64,000 bases of DNA, from NCBI RefSeq assembly GCF_041296385.1, contig NC_091014.1:8841578-8905577 (forward strand). The letters are read 5' to 3'. The first letter of the stretch is position 1. The number at the start of each line of letters is the position of its first letter. The DNA comes from Aphelocoma coerulescens. Its lineage: Eukaryota; Chordata; Aves; Passeriformes; Corvidae. The position numbers were made by a program, and so were the translations under genes. The notes under the pieces were generated by a model. The model saw only the letters and a list, made by a program, of their open reading frames with translations. It was not told where the DNA came from and did no database searches. Positions 44,889 through 57,649 of the stretch are shown here, in pieces.

Positions 44889-47800
44889 CACCACAGCCCC
44901 TTTGGCCCAGCTTGTGGAAGGAGGAGAACACCCTCCTTGCTCCCTTCTCCCCAAACACACCCACCCACTTTGTTCCCCTCTCCTCTGCCCCCAGCTGCAG
45001 AGACCTGCCCTGTCCCTTGCCCCAGCTCCAGTCTCTCATCAGCCCCTTCCACAAGGACGTGTGCTCTCAGTGGGTAGGACTTGATCTCTGTGTGCCATTG
45101 AGCCTTACGGCCTGACCGCACAGCTTGTGTGGCCTCTGGGGCGATGCTTGGATTCGGGGAGAAGCACGGCCCCCATGGCTTCTTGTTGCACAATCCACCC
45201 AGGGCTAGATTGGCCAGGGCCAAAACTATTGCAGGTGGTCAAACTGTGGGTGTGGCTGTGAGTTTTGGTGCATGTGCAAGTGTGCTGTGTGTCTGAGGAG
45301 CATGCTGGGAGAGGGGAAGGGCAGAACCTACAACCTACAGTTGCTACTGAAACACTGTGGTGTAGCTCAGGTGCTGGTTTTAACTGGTCAGTAGTATGCA
45401 ACCCCACTAGGATGGAAATTGAAAACAGTGTTCCATAAGAGCAAGCATGGCCAAATGATCTGGATGTCTTTCTGGCACTGAGCTGTTCTTTCAGGCCTTG
45501 AAAACAGGGGAGCTCTGATAAAGTAACTGAGCACCTGGTTGGTATTAACTCTCCTTTGCACTGTCAATTCCCCTTCTTTGGGAATACCTCACCCTGCGGG
45601 CTCTGTGTCTCTCCTAAGCCTGTTCGTATTGATGTGAGTGTGCTTTTCATGCCCATGCCATCTGGCACTGGTATTACACCAGAGTTGTTCCTGCCACTGC
45701 GGTTCAAGGTCTCTCCATTTCTGCATGAAAGTCTCGTCTCCTTTGTTACGGACACTGCACTCCTTAGGAAGCTGAGAAATACATTTGAACATAGTGGGAA
45801 AAATGTTGAAGTGGAAGTGTTGCGAAGATGTGTGGCCAGTTTCACAACATCTTTCCTGTGGAACTGCTGCAGGCTGAATGGAGCAAGTCCTGCTGTCAGA
45901 TGTGCATTCGGAGAAAGCAGGTTTGAATGAAATGAGTCACAGCCAGAGAACTGTCAGCGCATATCAGTAGTATCAGATACAGGTTTCTGTAGCCAATTGT
46001 CCTTTGGATTTACTGAAGAAAACCCCTTCCCGGTTTAAATCCTGGACACTGAAATCCACAGAAAACTCACATTTGCTCCAAGCGTGAAGCCAAGTCACTT
46101 TCTTCCTGCTTCCTTCATCAGTGGAGCCCAAACTGAGTTAGAATTTAAAACTGTGTTGTTCTCTGTACAGCTGCTACCAGAGAGGATGAGCAGAAGTATC
46201 AGGACAACCTGCTGGTGTCTTCTCTGGCCATAGACATCTGGGCTGTAAGATGTACTGAAATAATTTATCTTGCCTCAGCGTTGCCGTGTTCATGTCCAGA
46301 GAATGGCCTGTTGTCAGAAGCCTTTCTGAAGACGCAGTTAGTTGAAAATTGCAGGTGCGGGTGCTTGCAACTACTCTAACATTTTGTGCATCCTTCTGAG
46401 GGAAGCATAGTCTGAAATGAAGAAGTGGCAGTATTTTGAAGGCAAGTGCAATAGAAGGAGGGTAACTTGTTTGGAAGGGTGGGGATAGCACTGCCTATCA
46501 TTTCACAAAGCATTCTTTGAGAAGGGAAGAGCTGCGTGCCTTAAGGTGCTAATCATGATCAGCATGTTCCATTCTGAACACCTGGACATGCTTGCAAAAT
46601 ACAGGACATGCCTCCATCCAGGCTGGAAAGAAGGAGCCCACTGCTGCAGGGTGGAGTGGGTTCCTTTGTGCAAGTCAGCACAAGTCCCAAAGCCTTGAGG
46701 TGGATTGGAAGGTAGAGAGCTTCTAGACACAAGCTATTGCCAGAGTGTTTGGTTGGTGTTGCCTGTTCCTCAGAGTGTGGACTAATCTCCACTCTTCATT
46801 CCCCGTGACTGTTTCCTTCCTAAGGAAGATTCGCGCCTTTCTGATTGCAGGTCGTGTGCTTATGCAGCTAAAGGTAGCTGGGAGGCTGCTGAGCTGAGGT
46901 GAGCTGAGCTGGTAGGCTAAGTGGAGCAGTAAAAGTCATTCACAGTCAGTGAGTGAGTTGACCTCAGGTCCTTCAAATAATGCAGTCCAAGAAGATTTTG
47001 CCAGTATTTCCACTGGAAGCCTACCACAGGTCTCTTGCTTTTTCTGTGTTTGACTGGCTGGTAGATTGGGAGGGACAAGAGGGTGTGAAATGCTTGACCA
47101 GGGCATGAATGAAATGGCTTTTTTCTTTAGTTGGTCCTAGGCGTCTCAACCTGAAGTTCTAGGGAGAGAGAGTGGGAGTAGCAGAGTTTGTTTAAAGCTG
47201 CCTTTTCTCCAGGGTCAGCAAATGAATAGGCTCTTTACCACTCTGGGTCTGGTAGTGTGGGCTTTCTGAATAGCTTTAGCTACAGGTGAGTTTATAAAAC
47301 ACCTCCCTCAGAACAGACTGGAGGTTTTCTCTGTCTGCTTGACAGTCAGGTGACTGGAGGTCAGAAGAAATTTTTCCTCCCGTTCTGCATCTTATTTACT
47401 CATGTCCCAAAGGTGAGCACTGTGCTTGGCCATGAAGCTTGTCATCAGAAGACATTTAAAAGGAGCAGGGTGACATAGGCTGCTGAAACAGAGTAGCCTG
47501 TGAAATTCCTGACTCTCTCGTCTTTCTTTGTGGCGCTGCCTGTGAATGACTGATCAGTGGCTGCTGTGATCCTGTCTTCCTCTGCTTCCCTCCCTGCTGG
47601 GTACCACTTGGGACATGGAGCTGTTCAATGGCGACCTCATCTAGATGGCAGAATTTATAAGGAGCTGGTTGTTGGTTTTATATAGGATGGTTCAGAAAAC
47701 TGTGTTTTCTGAGTGCACCCAGCTCTTGTGTCACGGCTGGACAAGGGAAGGGCGATCACTCAGACATTCTGTGTTTTGTCAGCCCTCAGCTGATAAAGAG

Positions 47801-48609
47801 TATTTCAGAGATCACCCAAGAGGAATTTGAGTAGCCCAAGGGAGCAAAAAGGGACCTCCTGCTGTGCTGTGCTGTGCTCAGCATCAGAGAAACTCTTCCC
47901 AATAAACAGCACCATCGTAGCCAGTAGCAAGGATCTCCAGTCAGAAAAAAGCAAGGGAGGAGGTTTGTACTGAGGATGGCGTCTAAATGCAGACACGTCT
48001 ACATCCCTATACAAAATAGAGTTCCTCTCGGAATGGCAAGAGAGAAGCCAGTTGCTGCAAGTGTCAGGAGGAGCACATCTTTATGTGGCATTGAGGGAGA
48101 GCACATTAGAGTGGAGTGATCTAAGCTTCAGGAGTTCTGTGTTTTGAGGACTTTTCTTTTTCCTTTTCCAAACTTGTATTTCTTGTTACAGTGGCTTGTC
48201 CATTTCTCAGCCAGGCTATTGATCAGCCACATCTAGCGTAAGAAGTAGTTTGGATGGTTTTTTGTGCTACTGTGCAAACCATCAGTTGGATGTATGTAAT
48301 CTTTTGTCAAACAATAAACAGATCTTTGAAAGTGTTCCTAAATTCAGGAGAGAAACCCTCCCAAAAGGGTTTATCTCACAAAAGATGTGTGAGGCAGGAC
48401 AGTATTGGTGTAAAAGAAGGGTAGGCCTTAACATTGGATGACGTTTAAACTTCCTGTGCATCATTCAAGCAGCCTCTAATTCTTGCTTTCTCACTAAACC
48501 TGTAACTAAAAATTAGCCTGTATTGTATGACAGGCTGTGGCCAAAGTAATAAATATTATTGTTAATAGTAAAGAACATCTGCCTGCAATCATCAGTAAAA
48601 GCCTGCACC
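44889..48609. other. Intergenic spacer, unit 6, no gene recognised
   Basis: The CpG marker is CG at 46279-46280. Private substitutions are A at 47180 and C at 47877. The hairpin is at 48348-48377. No coding sequence is supported. Confidence 0.6.
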
Positions 48610-49203
48610 TATATAGAGAGCGTATCGGGGTCCTGTCACCCATATTTGTATTTGACAAGGGTTTGTGTGGGAGGGTGCTTGTGCCTGCTTTGTACAGGGA
48701 AGCCCTGGGGTTCCCAGGTTCACGACTGATGGGTCTGCACTTTGTGTCTGTTGAGGCTCTGGGTGCCCAGGGCCATGATGAGTTCCCGGGCTGGGGATGG
48801 CGGGTGGGGCTGGCCTGTGATGCGCTCTGGGGCCTGTGACACCACAGGGGCCGTGTCACAATGGGGGCAGCTAGAAAAGGCCCCGTTGGTTGCCGTTGCC
48901 CCCAGTAGAGCCTGGGCAAGCGGTGAGTGCACACAGGTGGTGGGGAGGCCGGGCTGGGGGAGGGCTGGGGCAGAAGCGCCGGCAGCCGGGGCGTGTGTTC
49001 TGTCCCTGCACGCAGGGCCCAGCCCCTGGCGGGAGCGCCTTGCTCCGGCTCGGTGCTCGCTGGGGCAGCGGTGCAGGCCTTGCCTCCTGCCAGCTGCCGG
49101 GGGCCCTCTCCTTCCTGCTGCCACATCCCTGTGGCTCCTGCCCCGCACCGGCTGCCTCCATTCCGGCCCTACTGAACCCCTTCTGTGTGTCCTCTTGCAG
49201 ACC
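48610..49203 (+). promoter_or_regulatory. Candidate promoter and spliced 5' leader of gene 7
   Basis: TATATAG is at 48610-48616, the intron is 48923-49200 and the G-run motif is 48942-48970. Two private substitutions lie 32 and 40 bases after the end of the TATA element: G at 48648 and C at 48656. They fall where a transcription start would be expected. Confidence 0.55.
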
Positions 49204-51735
49204 ATGGCTTTATTGTCATTGCTCTTCGTGCTCGTGCAAAGCCTGATCCAGTACCCCCAGCCAGCTGGGGATGGGCTGGATGAGGCCACGCACCGGCGAA
49301 TGCAGGAGCGGGAGGAGCTGCTCGACCGCGAGATGGCTCGGCTGCTGCAGGAGCTGGAGCAAGGGCCCCCGGAGCAGCAGGATGAGGGCTGGGGAGCTCT
49401 GCTCTTTGGTGCCCTGCAGCAGTGGCCATTCTGGGCTCTTGCTGGACTCCTGCTCCTCTTGGGCCTGTGGTTTAGCTGCAGGAGAAAGTGCCGTGAAGCC
49501 AACAGCAGCGGCAAGGACCAGAGCTCCTGCAAGACCCTAGGAGAGGAGAGAGGAAAAGAACAGCAAGAAGACACTATTGATTCAAAGGAAGATGGAGAAA
49601 ACCATAATATGACCGTGGAGGCAGATGACAGCGGTAATGAAAATGAAGGAGAAGGCAGTCCTGTGGCTGCAAATGAAGGAGAGGAAGATGATGCCAGTGA
49701 AGGAAATGAAGATGTGAAGGTGAAGGAAGACCAAAATGTGAAGAATGAAGATGCCTGTGACTTAAAGAAAGATGAAGGACGGAGTGGTGGGAATGTGCCA
49801 GGAGGCAACACTGCTGAAGGAAAGGAAGAAGAACCTGGCAATGTTGCTCGAGATAAAGAAGGCCATGCTGAAGCAAATGAAGGAGAAAACAAGGATGTGC
49901 AGGTGGAACAAGACCATGATGCTGAAAAGAAAGAAGGAGGAGATGGAAATGAAGAAAAAACCATTGATGCAAATACGAAGGCAGGCAACAATGATGATGT
50001 AAAAGAAGGTCAATACGAGGGAGATGGAAAGGGAGAAAATGCGGATCTGAAGGTGGAGGAAAGCAGTGATGCCGGTGAGCAAAGAAGCAGTGATTGGACA
50101 GGACAGGAAGACAGCAGTGATGGTGGGAATGCAGTAGACCATTGCGGTTTTGCTGCAACTGAGGAAGAAAAGAATGACGTTGGAAACGAAGAAGGCAATG
50201 ATGGAGACAAAGATGAGAAAGGCAGTGCTGCCGATATGAAGGGAGAAAAGAATGAAGATGGAAATGGAGAGGAGCACGGCAACGTTGCTTCAACTGAAGA
50301 AGGTGCTGATAAAGCAAGTGAAGGAGACAGCAACAATGTGAAGGTGAAGGAAGACCGGCATTCCAGTGAACACAGAACCAGTGATCGGAAGGGGAAGGAT
50401 CAGGAAAACAGGGATGCGAATGTGAAAGGCAAGAAGAATGAAGATGGAAAAGAAGAAGAAGGTGGAAATGTGGCTGCCAGTGAAAAAGAAGGCCGCGGTG
50501 ATGGCAAGGACAAAGGCAGCCGTGGTGGAACTGAAGAGGAAGAAGACACCCGGGACGTTGGGAATAAGCGAGGGATCCTTTTAGTGGATCGCATACAGTG
50601 TCCTGTCGAGGACGTAGAGAGAGGTCGCTCAGTGGCAGCGGAGCTGATGGAGAGCTTCACGCGTGTCTTTACTGACAGCGTGAGCAATAGTTTCTACCCG
50701 GTGCCTCAAGAAGCCATCGGGGTGGGCAGTGCCTTTGAGGGTTGGAGTCCCCGTGAGCAGGATGTGGTGTACCGCATGCTGGTCCCACTGAATCCCCCGC
50801 CGGGACACGCCTTCCACCTGGAGCTGAACAGTGCCGGGCAGATGGCAGCAAGGACCTTCTGCGTCCGTGTGGAGCTGGTGTGCACGTGCGAGAGGGAGCA
50901 GCTGGGCGAGAAGCTGTTGTGCTTCCTGCACCACTCGCAGAAGGAGCTGCGGCGGAAGCAGAAGCCCAGCCTCCTAAAGACACTCTGCACCGGCTCCTAC
51001 CTGGACGTGGAGAAAACCTCCCACTGGTTCTACAAGCTGGTGAGATGCTCGTGGCTGCATTTGCCTCAGTCGTACTCGTGGCACTTGGTGTTTCAGCCCT
51101 GCAGCCGGTCCTGCCAATTCCGGCTGAGCAAAGGCAAGGAGAGCCTGATGGTGGAGATGCTGTTTGGGGTGCGCCACGGGGACTCCGACATCTTTGTGGT
51201 CAGCCAGCCCACAGAGGCCCAGAAAGGCGGCTCCAGCAGCTCTGTCAGCAGCCGGCCCGCCAAGGCCGAGTCCATCGCAAGCACAGCGTGGCCTGAGACG
51301 TACGCTGTGGCAGAGGCAAAATTCTTCCAGCACGTGGCCAGGCAGGTGCCGTGTGAGAGCTTGCACCTGAAATGCCTGCAGCTCTTCACCTACATCCTGA
51401 GGGGCACAGGTTTTTCCAGCTCGACCTGGAAGACTGTGGTCATGCACGTGCTGACCACCGTACCGCTGTCCAAGTGGCGCAGGAGGGAATTTGAGCGGCG
51501 GCTGTGGGACATCATGGCATACCTGCGCCGCTGCCTGCAGTTGAAACGCCTGGAGCACTTTGTCCTGGGCAACAAGAGGCTTCCTGCGGAGATCAGCTTG
51601 CCGCCGGCAATGCGAACGGTCGAGCCGCTCAACCTCTTTGAGCACCTGGCCCGAGATCCGGCCGCCCACGCGGAGGCGATGCAAGCTTACGGTCAGCTGC
51701 GATTCCGCCTCTGGACGCTGCTCTCCAGCCACTGA
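49204..51735 (+). CDS. ITPRIPL1: ITPRIPL1-like membrane protein, gene 7 (843 aa)
   Basis: The frame is intact, with R395, P533, S680, A795 and T838. It resembles genes 3 and 5 but keeps A795. It may represent the state before the C-to-G change seen in genes 3 and 5. The surrounding unit carries most of the private substitutions in the array (positions 48648, 48656, 52268, 52532 and 54778). Confidence 0.9.
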   Translation: MALLSLLFVLVQSLIQYPQPAGDGLDEATHRRMQEREELLDREMARLLQELEQGPPEQQDEGWGALLFGALQQWPFWALAGLLLLLGLWFSCRRKCREANSSGKDQSSCKTLGEERGKEQQEDTIDSKEDGENHNMTVEADDSGNENEGEGSPVAANEGEEDDASEGNEDVKVKEDQNVKNEDACDLKKDEGRSGGNVPGGNTAEGKEEEPGNVARDKEGHAEANEGENKDVQVEQDHDAEKKEGGDGNEEKTIDANTKAGNNDDVKEGQYEGDGKGENADLKVEESSDAGEQRSSDWTGQEDSSDGGNAVDHCGFAATEEEKNDVGNEEGNDGDKDEKGSAADMKGEKNEDGNGEEHGNVASTEEGADKASEGDSNNVKVKEDRHSSEHRTSDRKGKDQENRDANVKGKKNEDGKEEEGGNVAASEKEGRGDGKDKGSRGGTEEEEDTRDVGNKRGILLVDRIQCPVEDVERGRSVAAELMESFTRVFTDSVSNSFYPVPQEAIGVGSAFEGWSPREQDVVYRMLVPLNPPPGHAFHLELNSAGQMAARTFCVRVELVCTCEREQLGEKLLCFLHHSQKELRRKQKPSLLKTLCTGSYLDVEKTSHWFYKLVRCSWLHLPQSYSWHLVFQPCSRSCQFRLSKGKESLMVEMLFGVRHGDSDIFVVSQPTEAQKGGSSSSVSSRPAKAESIASTAWPETYAVAEAKFFQHVARQVPCESLHLKCLQLFTYILRGTGFSSSTWKTVVMHVLTTVPLSKWRRREFERRLWDIMAYLRRCLQLKRLEHFVLGNKRLPAEISLPPAMRTVEPLNLFEHLARDPAAHAEAMQAYGQLRFRLWTLLSSH

Positions 51736-52848
51736 GAGGAATTCCCTGCACAGAGCTGTGCTGGGGGGGCTCACACCCGAAGGCAGCCACGTGAGCACGG
51801 CATCATTCTTGCTTTTTTCACTGGCAATCCTGAAGCTGCTTTCCTGCTCCCATGGATGGAAGATGCTGTGGCACATGGATTCACCGTGCAGACACACATC
51901 TCTGCGTTGCCTTGCCCTTCGCCTTCCAGTCATGACGGTGCTGTTGCAATATTGCCCAAAGTCTGTAAGGCAGAAACTGGCTCCACCTGCACATCCTCAC
52001 GGAAGACACTGATGCTGAGAGGTTGCCTGGCATGCCTGGAAGACCAAAACCGAGCCTGTTAGAAAATTAATGTAGTTTTTTCAGTGACCTGTATGTACTT
52101 TATAATGGTTTTGTAAAGATGTAGTTCATCTCAGTCTGTGGAAGTGAAGATAATAGTTTTAACTCACTTTACCATAGGAGAATAGGTAGTCCAAGTTTTC
52201 GTAATAGGAACTAGTTTCATCATCATCACGTCAAGAGGTCCTTTAGGATTGTTAGTGTGAGATTATTGCCCAGTTACCCTTAGTTTAGGCAATTGAGCTA
52301 CTCTGGTATAGCTGCCCTTCAGTAATATCTACATATGTATGTTTGAAGAAATAATAAAAGGAGAGAAGTTTCTCAAATTGCCTGAAAAGTGTCCTTCTTT
52401 GTATTTAACCCAATGGTTCTTAGAGAATGTCCATCCATTGCAGCTACCTGAAAAAATGACAAAGTGACTCAAGCGGTGATTGTGTCCAGCAGTCACATCT
52501 CGGTATTGCATTTCTGCAACACTCTAGAGCCAGGCTATTAATTTTGTCTCATGAATGCAAGCAGAAGTCATGATGGTTGAAACAGCTAAAATATTAATTA
52601 ATCCTCCCAGTGCTGCTTAAAACCTGCCCCTCCTCATTGAGAGCATGGGAAAGAAAGCTGCTGTGGCCCACGTCAGAGAGGGAAGTCCTCTGAGGGGCCA
52701 GGAACAAGCAGGCAAGAGTGAGGAGAGCAGGCAGGGACCTCCCAGAGGAGGATCGCTGCCAACAGCAGAACTCGCTGTTCCACTGAGAGGGAACTGTGCT
52801 CGCTGAGCTCCCTGCCTTTTGCTTCCTCTGCTGGGCAGGCACTGCTCC
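51736..52848 (+). other. 3' UTR and downstream flank of gene 7
   Basis: 3' UTR marker C. Private substitutions are G at 52268 and A at 52532 (CpG to CpA). No gene is seen. Confidence 0.7.
52353..52358 (+). terminator. Candidate polyadenylation signal AATAAA, gene 7
   Basis: Canonical hexamer in the conserved position. Confidence 0.5.
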
Positions 52849-53330
52849 TGATGCCATGAAGATTTTTTGCCTTTTCTTTTATACCCCTATTATACCTTTT
52901 ACAACTTCTGTATTCTTAGTGGGTTTTGCCTACATTCTTGGACTTGTTTGTCAAGCTAAGAGACCCAACATTTTAGAAGCTTCGTAGTTAGGGATCGGTG
53001 TGCCCCAGACCCCAAGGTCCTCTCCAGAACACATTCTGTAAACCAAGATAGAACCAACCGTCCAGGGGAAGGATCCTTGGGGAGGGGGGCTCACTTGAGC
53101 CTCTCATTGGGGAATCTTGGATAGATATGCTAATTAGTAAAACCTATAATGTTATACCTAATGTTGGGGACACAAACACACACACACACACACACTCGGT
53201 GGGGCGCATCTCGATGCATATGACCTGGACGTGTGCACCTAAGGATCCTTAAAATAAATACCAAGGTAAAATCTCTTTTCCCCTTCTAACCGGGTATGAT
53301 TCTTGATTTTAAGACCAGGAAAAGGCATCA
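52849..53330 (+). mobile_element. Solo LTR, unit 7 (482 bp, long form, longest CA tract)
   Basis: Long form with the CA tract expanded to (CA)9 at 53177-53194, which accounts for the 8446 period. Confidence 0.8.
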
Positions 53331-53334
53331 CTCC

Positions 53335-56300
53335 CACCACAGCCCCTTTGGCCCAGCTTGTGGAAGGAGGAGAACACCCTCCTTGCTCCCTTCTCCCCAA
53401 ACACACCCACCCACTTTGTTCCCCTCTCCTCTGCCCCCAGCTGCAGAGACCTGCCCTGTCCCTTGCCCCAGCTCCAGTCTCTCATCAGCCCCTTCCACAA
53501 GGACGTGTGCTCTCAGTGGGTAGGACTTGATCTCTGTGTGCCATTGAGCCTTACGGCCTGACCGCACAGCTTGTGTGGCCTCTGGGGCGATGCTTGGATT
53601 CGGGGAGAAGCACGGCCCCCATGGCTTCTTGTTGCACAATCCACCCAGGGCTAGATTGGCCAGGGCCAAAACTATTGCAGGTGGTCAAACTGTGGGTGTG
53701 GCTGTGAGTTTTGGTGCATGTGCAAGTGTGCTGTGTGTCTGAGGAGCATGCTGGGAGAGGGGAAGGGCAGAACCTACAACCTACAGTTGCTACTGAAACA
53801 CTGTGGTGTAGCTCAGGTGCTGGTTTTAACTGGTCAGTAGTATGCAACCCCACTAGGATGGAAATTGAAAACAGTGTTCCATAAGAGCAAGCATGGCCAA
53901 ATGATCTGGATGTCTTTCTGGCACTGAGCTGTTCTTTCAGGCCTTGAAAACAGGGGAGCTCTGATAAAGTAACTGAGCACCTGGTTGGTATTAACTCTCC
54001 TTTGCACTGTCAATTCCCCTTCTTTGGGAATACCTCACCCTGCGGGCTCTGTGTCTCTCCTAAGCCTGTTCGTATTGATGTGAGTGTGCTTTTCATGCCC
54101 ATGCCATCTGGCACTGGTATTACACCAGAGTTGTTCCTGCCACTGCGGTTCAAGGTCTCTCCATTTCTGCATGAAAGTCTCGTCTCCTTTGTTACGGACA
54201 CTGCACTCCTTAGGAAGCTGAGAAATACATTTGAACATAGTGGGAAAAATGTTGAAGTGGAAGTGTTGCGAAGATGTGTGGCCAGTTTCACAACATCTTT
54301 CCTGTGGAACTGCTGCAGGCTGAATGGAGCAAGTCCTGCTGTCAGATGTGCATTCGGAGAAAGCAGGTTTGAATGAAATGAGTCACAGCCAGAGAACTGT
54401 CAGCGCATATCAGTAGTATCAGATACAGGTTTCTGTAGCCAATTGTCCTTTGGATTTACTGAAGAAAACCCCTTCCCGGTTTAAATCCTGGACACTGAAA
54501 TCCACAGAAAACTCACATTTGCTCCAAGCGTGAAGCCAAGTCACTTTCTTCCTGCTTCCTTCATCAGTGGAGCCCAAACTGAGTTAGAATTTAAAACTGT
54601 GTTGTTCTCTGTACAGCTGCTACCAGAGAGGATGAGCAGAAGTATCAGGACAACCTGCTGGTGTCTTCTCTGGCCATAGACATCTGGGCTGTAAGATGTA
54701 CTGAAATAATTTATCTTGCCTCAGCGTTGCCGTGTTCATGTCCAGAGAATGGCCTGTTGTCAGAAGCCTTTCTGAAGGCGCAGTTAGTTGAAAATTGCAG
54801 GTGCGGGTGCTTGCAACTACTCTAACATTTTGTGCATCCTTCTGAGGGAAGCATAGTCTGAAATGAAGAAGTGGCAGTATTTTGAAGGCAAGTGCAATAG
54901 AAGGAGGGTAACTTGTTTGGAAGGGTGGGGATAGCACTGCCTATCATTTCACAAAGCATTCTTTGAGAAGGGAAGAGCTGCGTGCCTTAAGGTGCTAATC
55001 ATGATCAGCATGTTCCATTCTGAACACCTGGACATGCTTGCAAAATACAGGACATGCCTCCATCCAGGCTGGAAAGAAGGAGCCCACTGCTGCAGGGTGG
55101 AGTGGGTTCCTTTGTGCAAGTCAGCACAAGTCCCAAAGCCTTGAGGTGGATTGGAAGGTAGAGAGCTTCTAGACACAAGCTATTGCCAGAGTGTTTGGTT
55201 GGTGTTGCCTGTTCCTCAGAGTGTGGACTAATCTCCACTCTTCATTCCCCGTGACTGTTTCCTTCCTAAGGAAGATTCGCGCCTTTCTGATTGCAGGTCG
55301 TGTGCTTATGCAGCTAAAGGTAGCTGGGAGGCTGCTGAGCTGAGGTGAGCTGAGCTGGTAGGCTAAGTGGAGCAGTAAAAGTCATTCACAGTCAGTGAGT
55401 GAGTTGACCTCAGGTCCTTCAAATAATGCAGTCCAAGAAGATTTTGCCAGTATTTCCACTGGAAGCCTACCACAGGTCTCTTGCTTTTTCTGTGTTTGAC
55501 TGGCTGGTAGATTGGGAGGGACAAGAGGGTGTGAAATGCTTGACCAGGGCATGAATGAAATGGCTTTTTTCTTTAGTTGGTCCTAGGCGTCTCAACCTGA
55601 AGTTCTAGGGAGAGAGAGTGGGAGTGGCAGAGTTTGTTTAAAGCTGCCTTTTCTCCAGGGTCAGCAAATGAATAGGCTCTTTACCACTCTGGGTCTGGTA
55701 GTGTGGGCTTTCTGAATAGCTTTAGCTACAGGTGAGTTTATAAAACACCTCCCTCAGAACAGACTGGAGGTTTTCTCTGTCTGCTTGACAGTCAGGTGAC
55801 TGGAGGTCAGAAGAAATTTTTCCTCCCGTTCTGCATCTTATTTACTCATGTCCCAAAGGTGAGCACTGTGCTTGGCCATGAAGCTTGTCATCAGAAGACA
55901 TTTAAAAGGAGCAGGGTGACATAGGCTGCTGAAACAGAGTAGCCTGTGAAATTCCTGACTCTCTCGTCTTTCTTTGTGGCGCTGCCTGTGAATGACTGAT
56001 CAGTGGCTGCTGTGATCCTGTCTTCCTCTGCTTCCCTCCCTGCTGGGTACCACTTGGGACATGGAGCTGTTCAATGGCGACCTCATCTAGATGGCAGAAT
56101 TTATAAGGAGCTGGTTGTTGGTTTTATATAGGATGGTTCAGAAAACTGTGTTTTCTGAGTGCACCCAGCTCTTGTGTCACGGCTGGACAAGGGAAGGGCG
56201 ATCACTCAGACATTCTGTGTTTTGTCAGCCCTCAGCTGATAAAGAGTATTTCAGAGATCACCCAAGAGGAATTTGAGTAGCCCAAGGGAGCAAAAAGGGA

Positions 56301-57055
56301 CCTCCTGCTGTGCTGTGCTGTGATCAGCATCAGAGAAACTCTTCCCAATAAACAGCACCATCGTAGCCAGTAGCAAGGATCTCCAGTCAGAAAAAAGCAA
56401 GGGAGGAGGTTTGTACTGAGGATGGCGTCTAAATGCAGACACGTCTACATCCCTATACAAAATAGAGTTCCTCTCGGAATGGCAAGAGAGAAGCCAGTTG
56501 CTGCAAGTGTCAGGAGGAGCACATCTTTATGTGGCATTGAGGGAGAGCACATTAGAGTGGAGTGATCTAAGCTTCAGGAGTTCTGTGTTTTGAGGACTTT
56601 TCTTTTTCCTTTTCCAAACTTGTATTTCTTGTTACAGTGGCTTGTCCATTTCTCAGCCAGGCTATTGATCAGCCACATCTAGCGTAAGAAGTAGTTTGGA
56701 TGGTTTTTTGTGCTACTGTGCAAACCATCAGTTGGATGTATGTAATCTTTTGTCAAACAATAAACAGATCTTTGAAAGTGTTCCTAAATTCAGGAGAGAA
56801 ACCCTCCCAAAAGGGTTTATCTCACAAAAGATGTGTGAGGCAGGACAGTATTGGTGTAAAAGAAGGGTAGGCCTTAACATTGGATGACGTTTAAACTTCC
56901 TGTGCATCATTCAAGCAGCCTCTAATTCTTGCTTTCTCACTAAACCTGTAACTAAAAATTAGCCTGTATTGTATGACAGGCTGTGGCCAAAGTAATAAAT
57001 ATTATTGTTAATAGTAAAGAACATCTGCCTGCAATCATCAGTAAAAGCCTGCACC
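53335..57055. other. Intergenic spacer, unit 7, no gene recognised
   Basis: The CpG marker is CG at 54725-54726. There is a private G at 54778. The hairpin is at 56794-56823. No coding sequence is supported. Confidence 0.6.
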
Positions 57056-57649
57056 TATATAGAGAGCGTATCGGGGTCCTGTCACCCATATTTATATTTG
57101 AGAAGGGTTTGTGTGGGAGGGTGCTTGTGCCTGCTTTGTACAGGGAAGCCCTGGGGTTCCCAGGTTCACGACTGATGGGTCTGCACTTTGTGTCTGTTGA
57201 GGCTCTGGGTGCCCAGGGCCATGATGAGTTCCCGGGCTGGGGATGGCGGGTGGGGCTGGCCTGTGATGCGCTCTGGGGCCTGTGACACCACAGGGGCCGT
57301 GTCACAATGGGGGCAGCTAGAAAAGGCCCCGTTGGTTGCCGTTGCCCCCAGTAGAGCCTGGGCAAGCGGTGAGTGCACACAGGTGGTGGGGAGGCCGGGC
57401 TGGGGGAGGGCTGGGGCAGAAGCGCCGGCAGCCGGGGCGTGTGTTCTGTCCCTGCATGCAGGGCCCAGCCCCTGGCGGGAGCGCCTTGCTCCGGCTCGGT
57501 GCTCGCTGGGGCAGCGGTGCAGGCCTTGCCTCCTGCCAGCTGCCGGGGGCCCTCTCCTTCCTGCTGCCACATCCCTGTGGCTCCTGCCCCGCACCGGCTG
57601 CCTCCATTCCGGCCCTACTGAACCCCTTCTGTGTGTCCTCTTGCAGACC
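57056..57649 (+). promoter_or_regulatory. Candidate promoter and spliced 5' leader of gene 8
   Basis: TATATAG is at 57056-57062, the intron is 57369-57646 and the G-run motif is 57388-57416. It has T at 57457 as in gene 6, but the common G and C bases at the sites matching 40453 and 40508. Confidence 0.55.
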
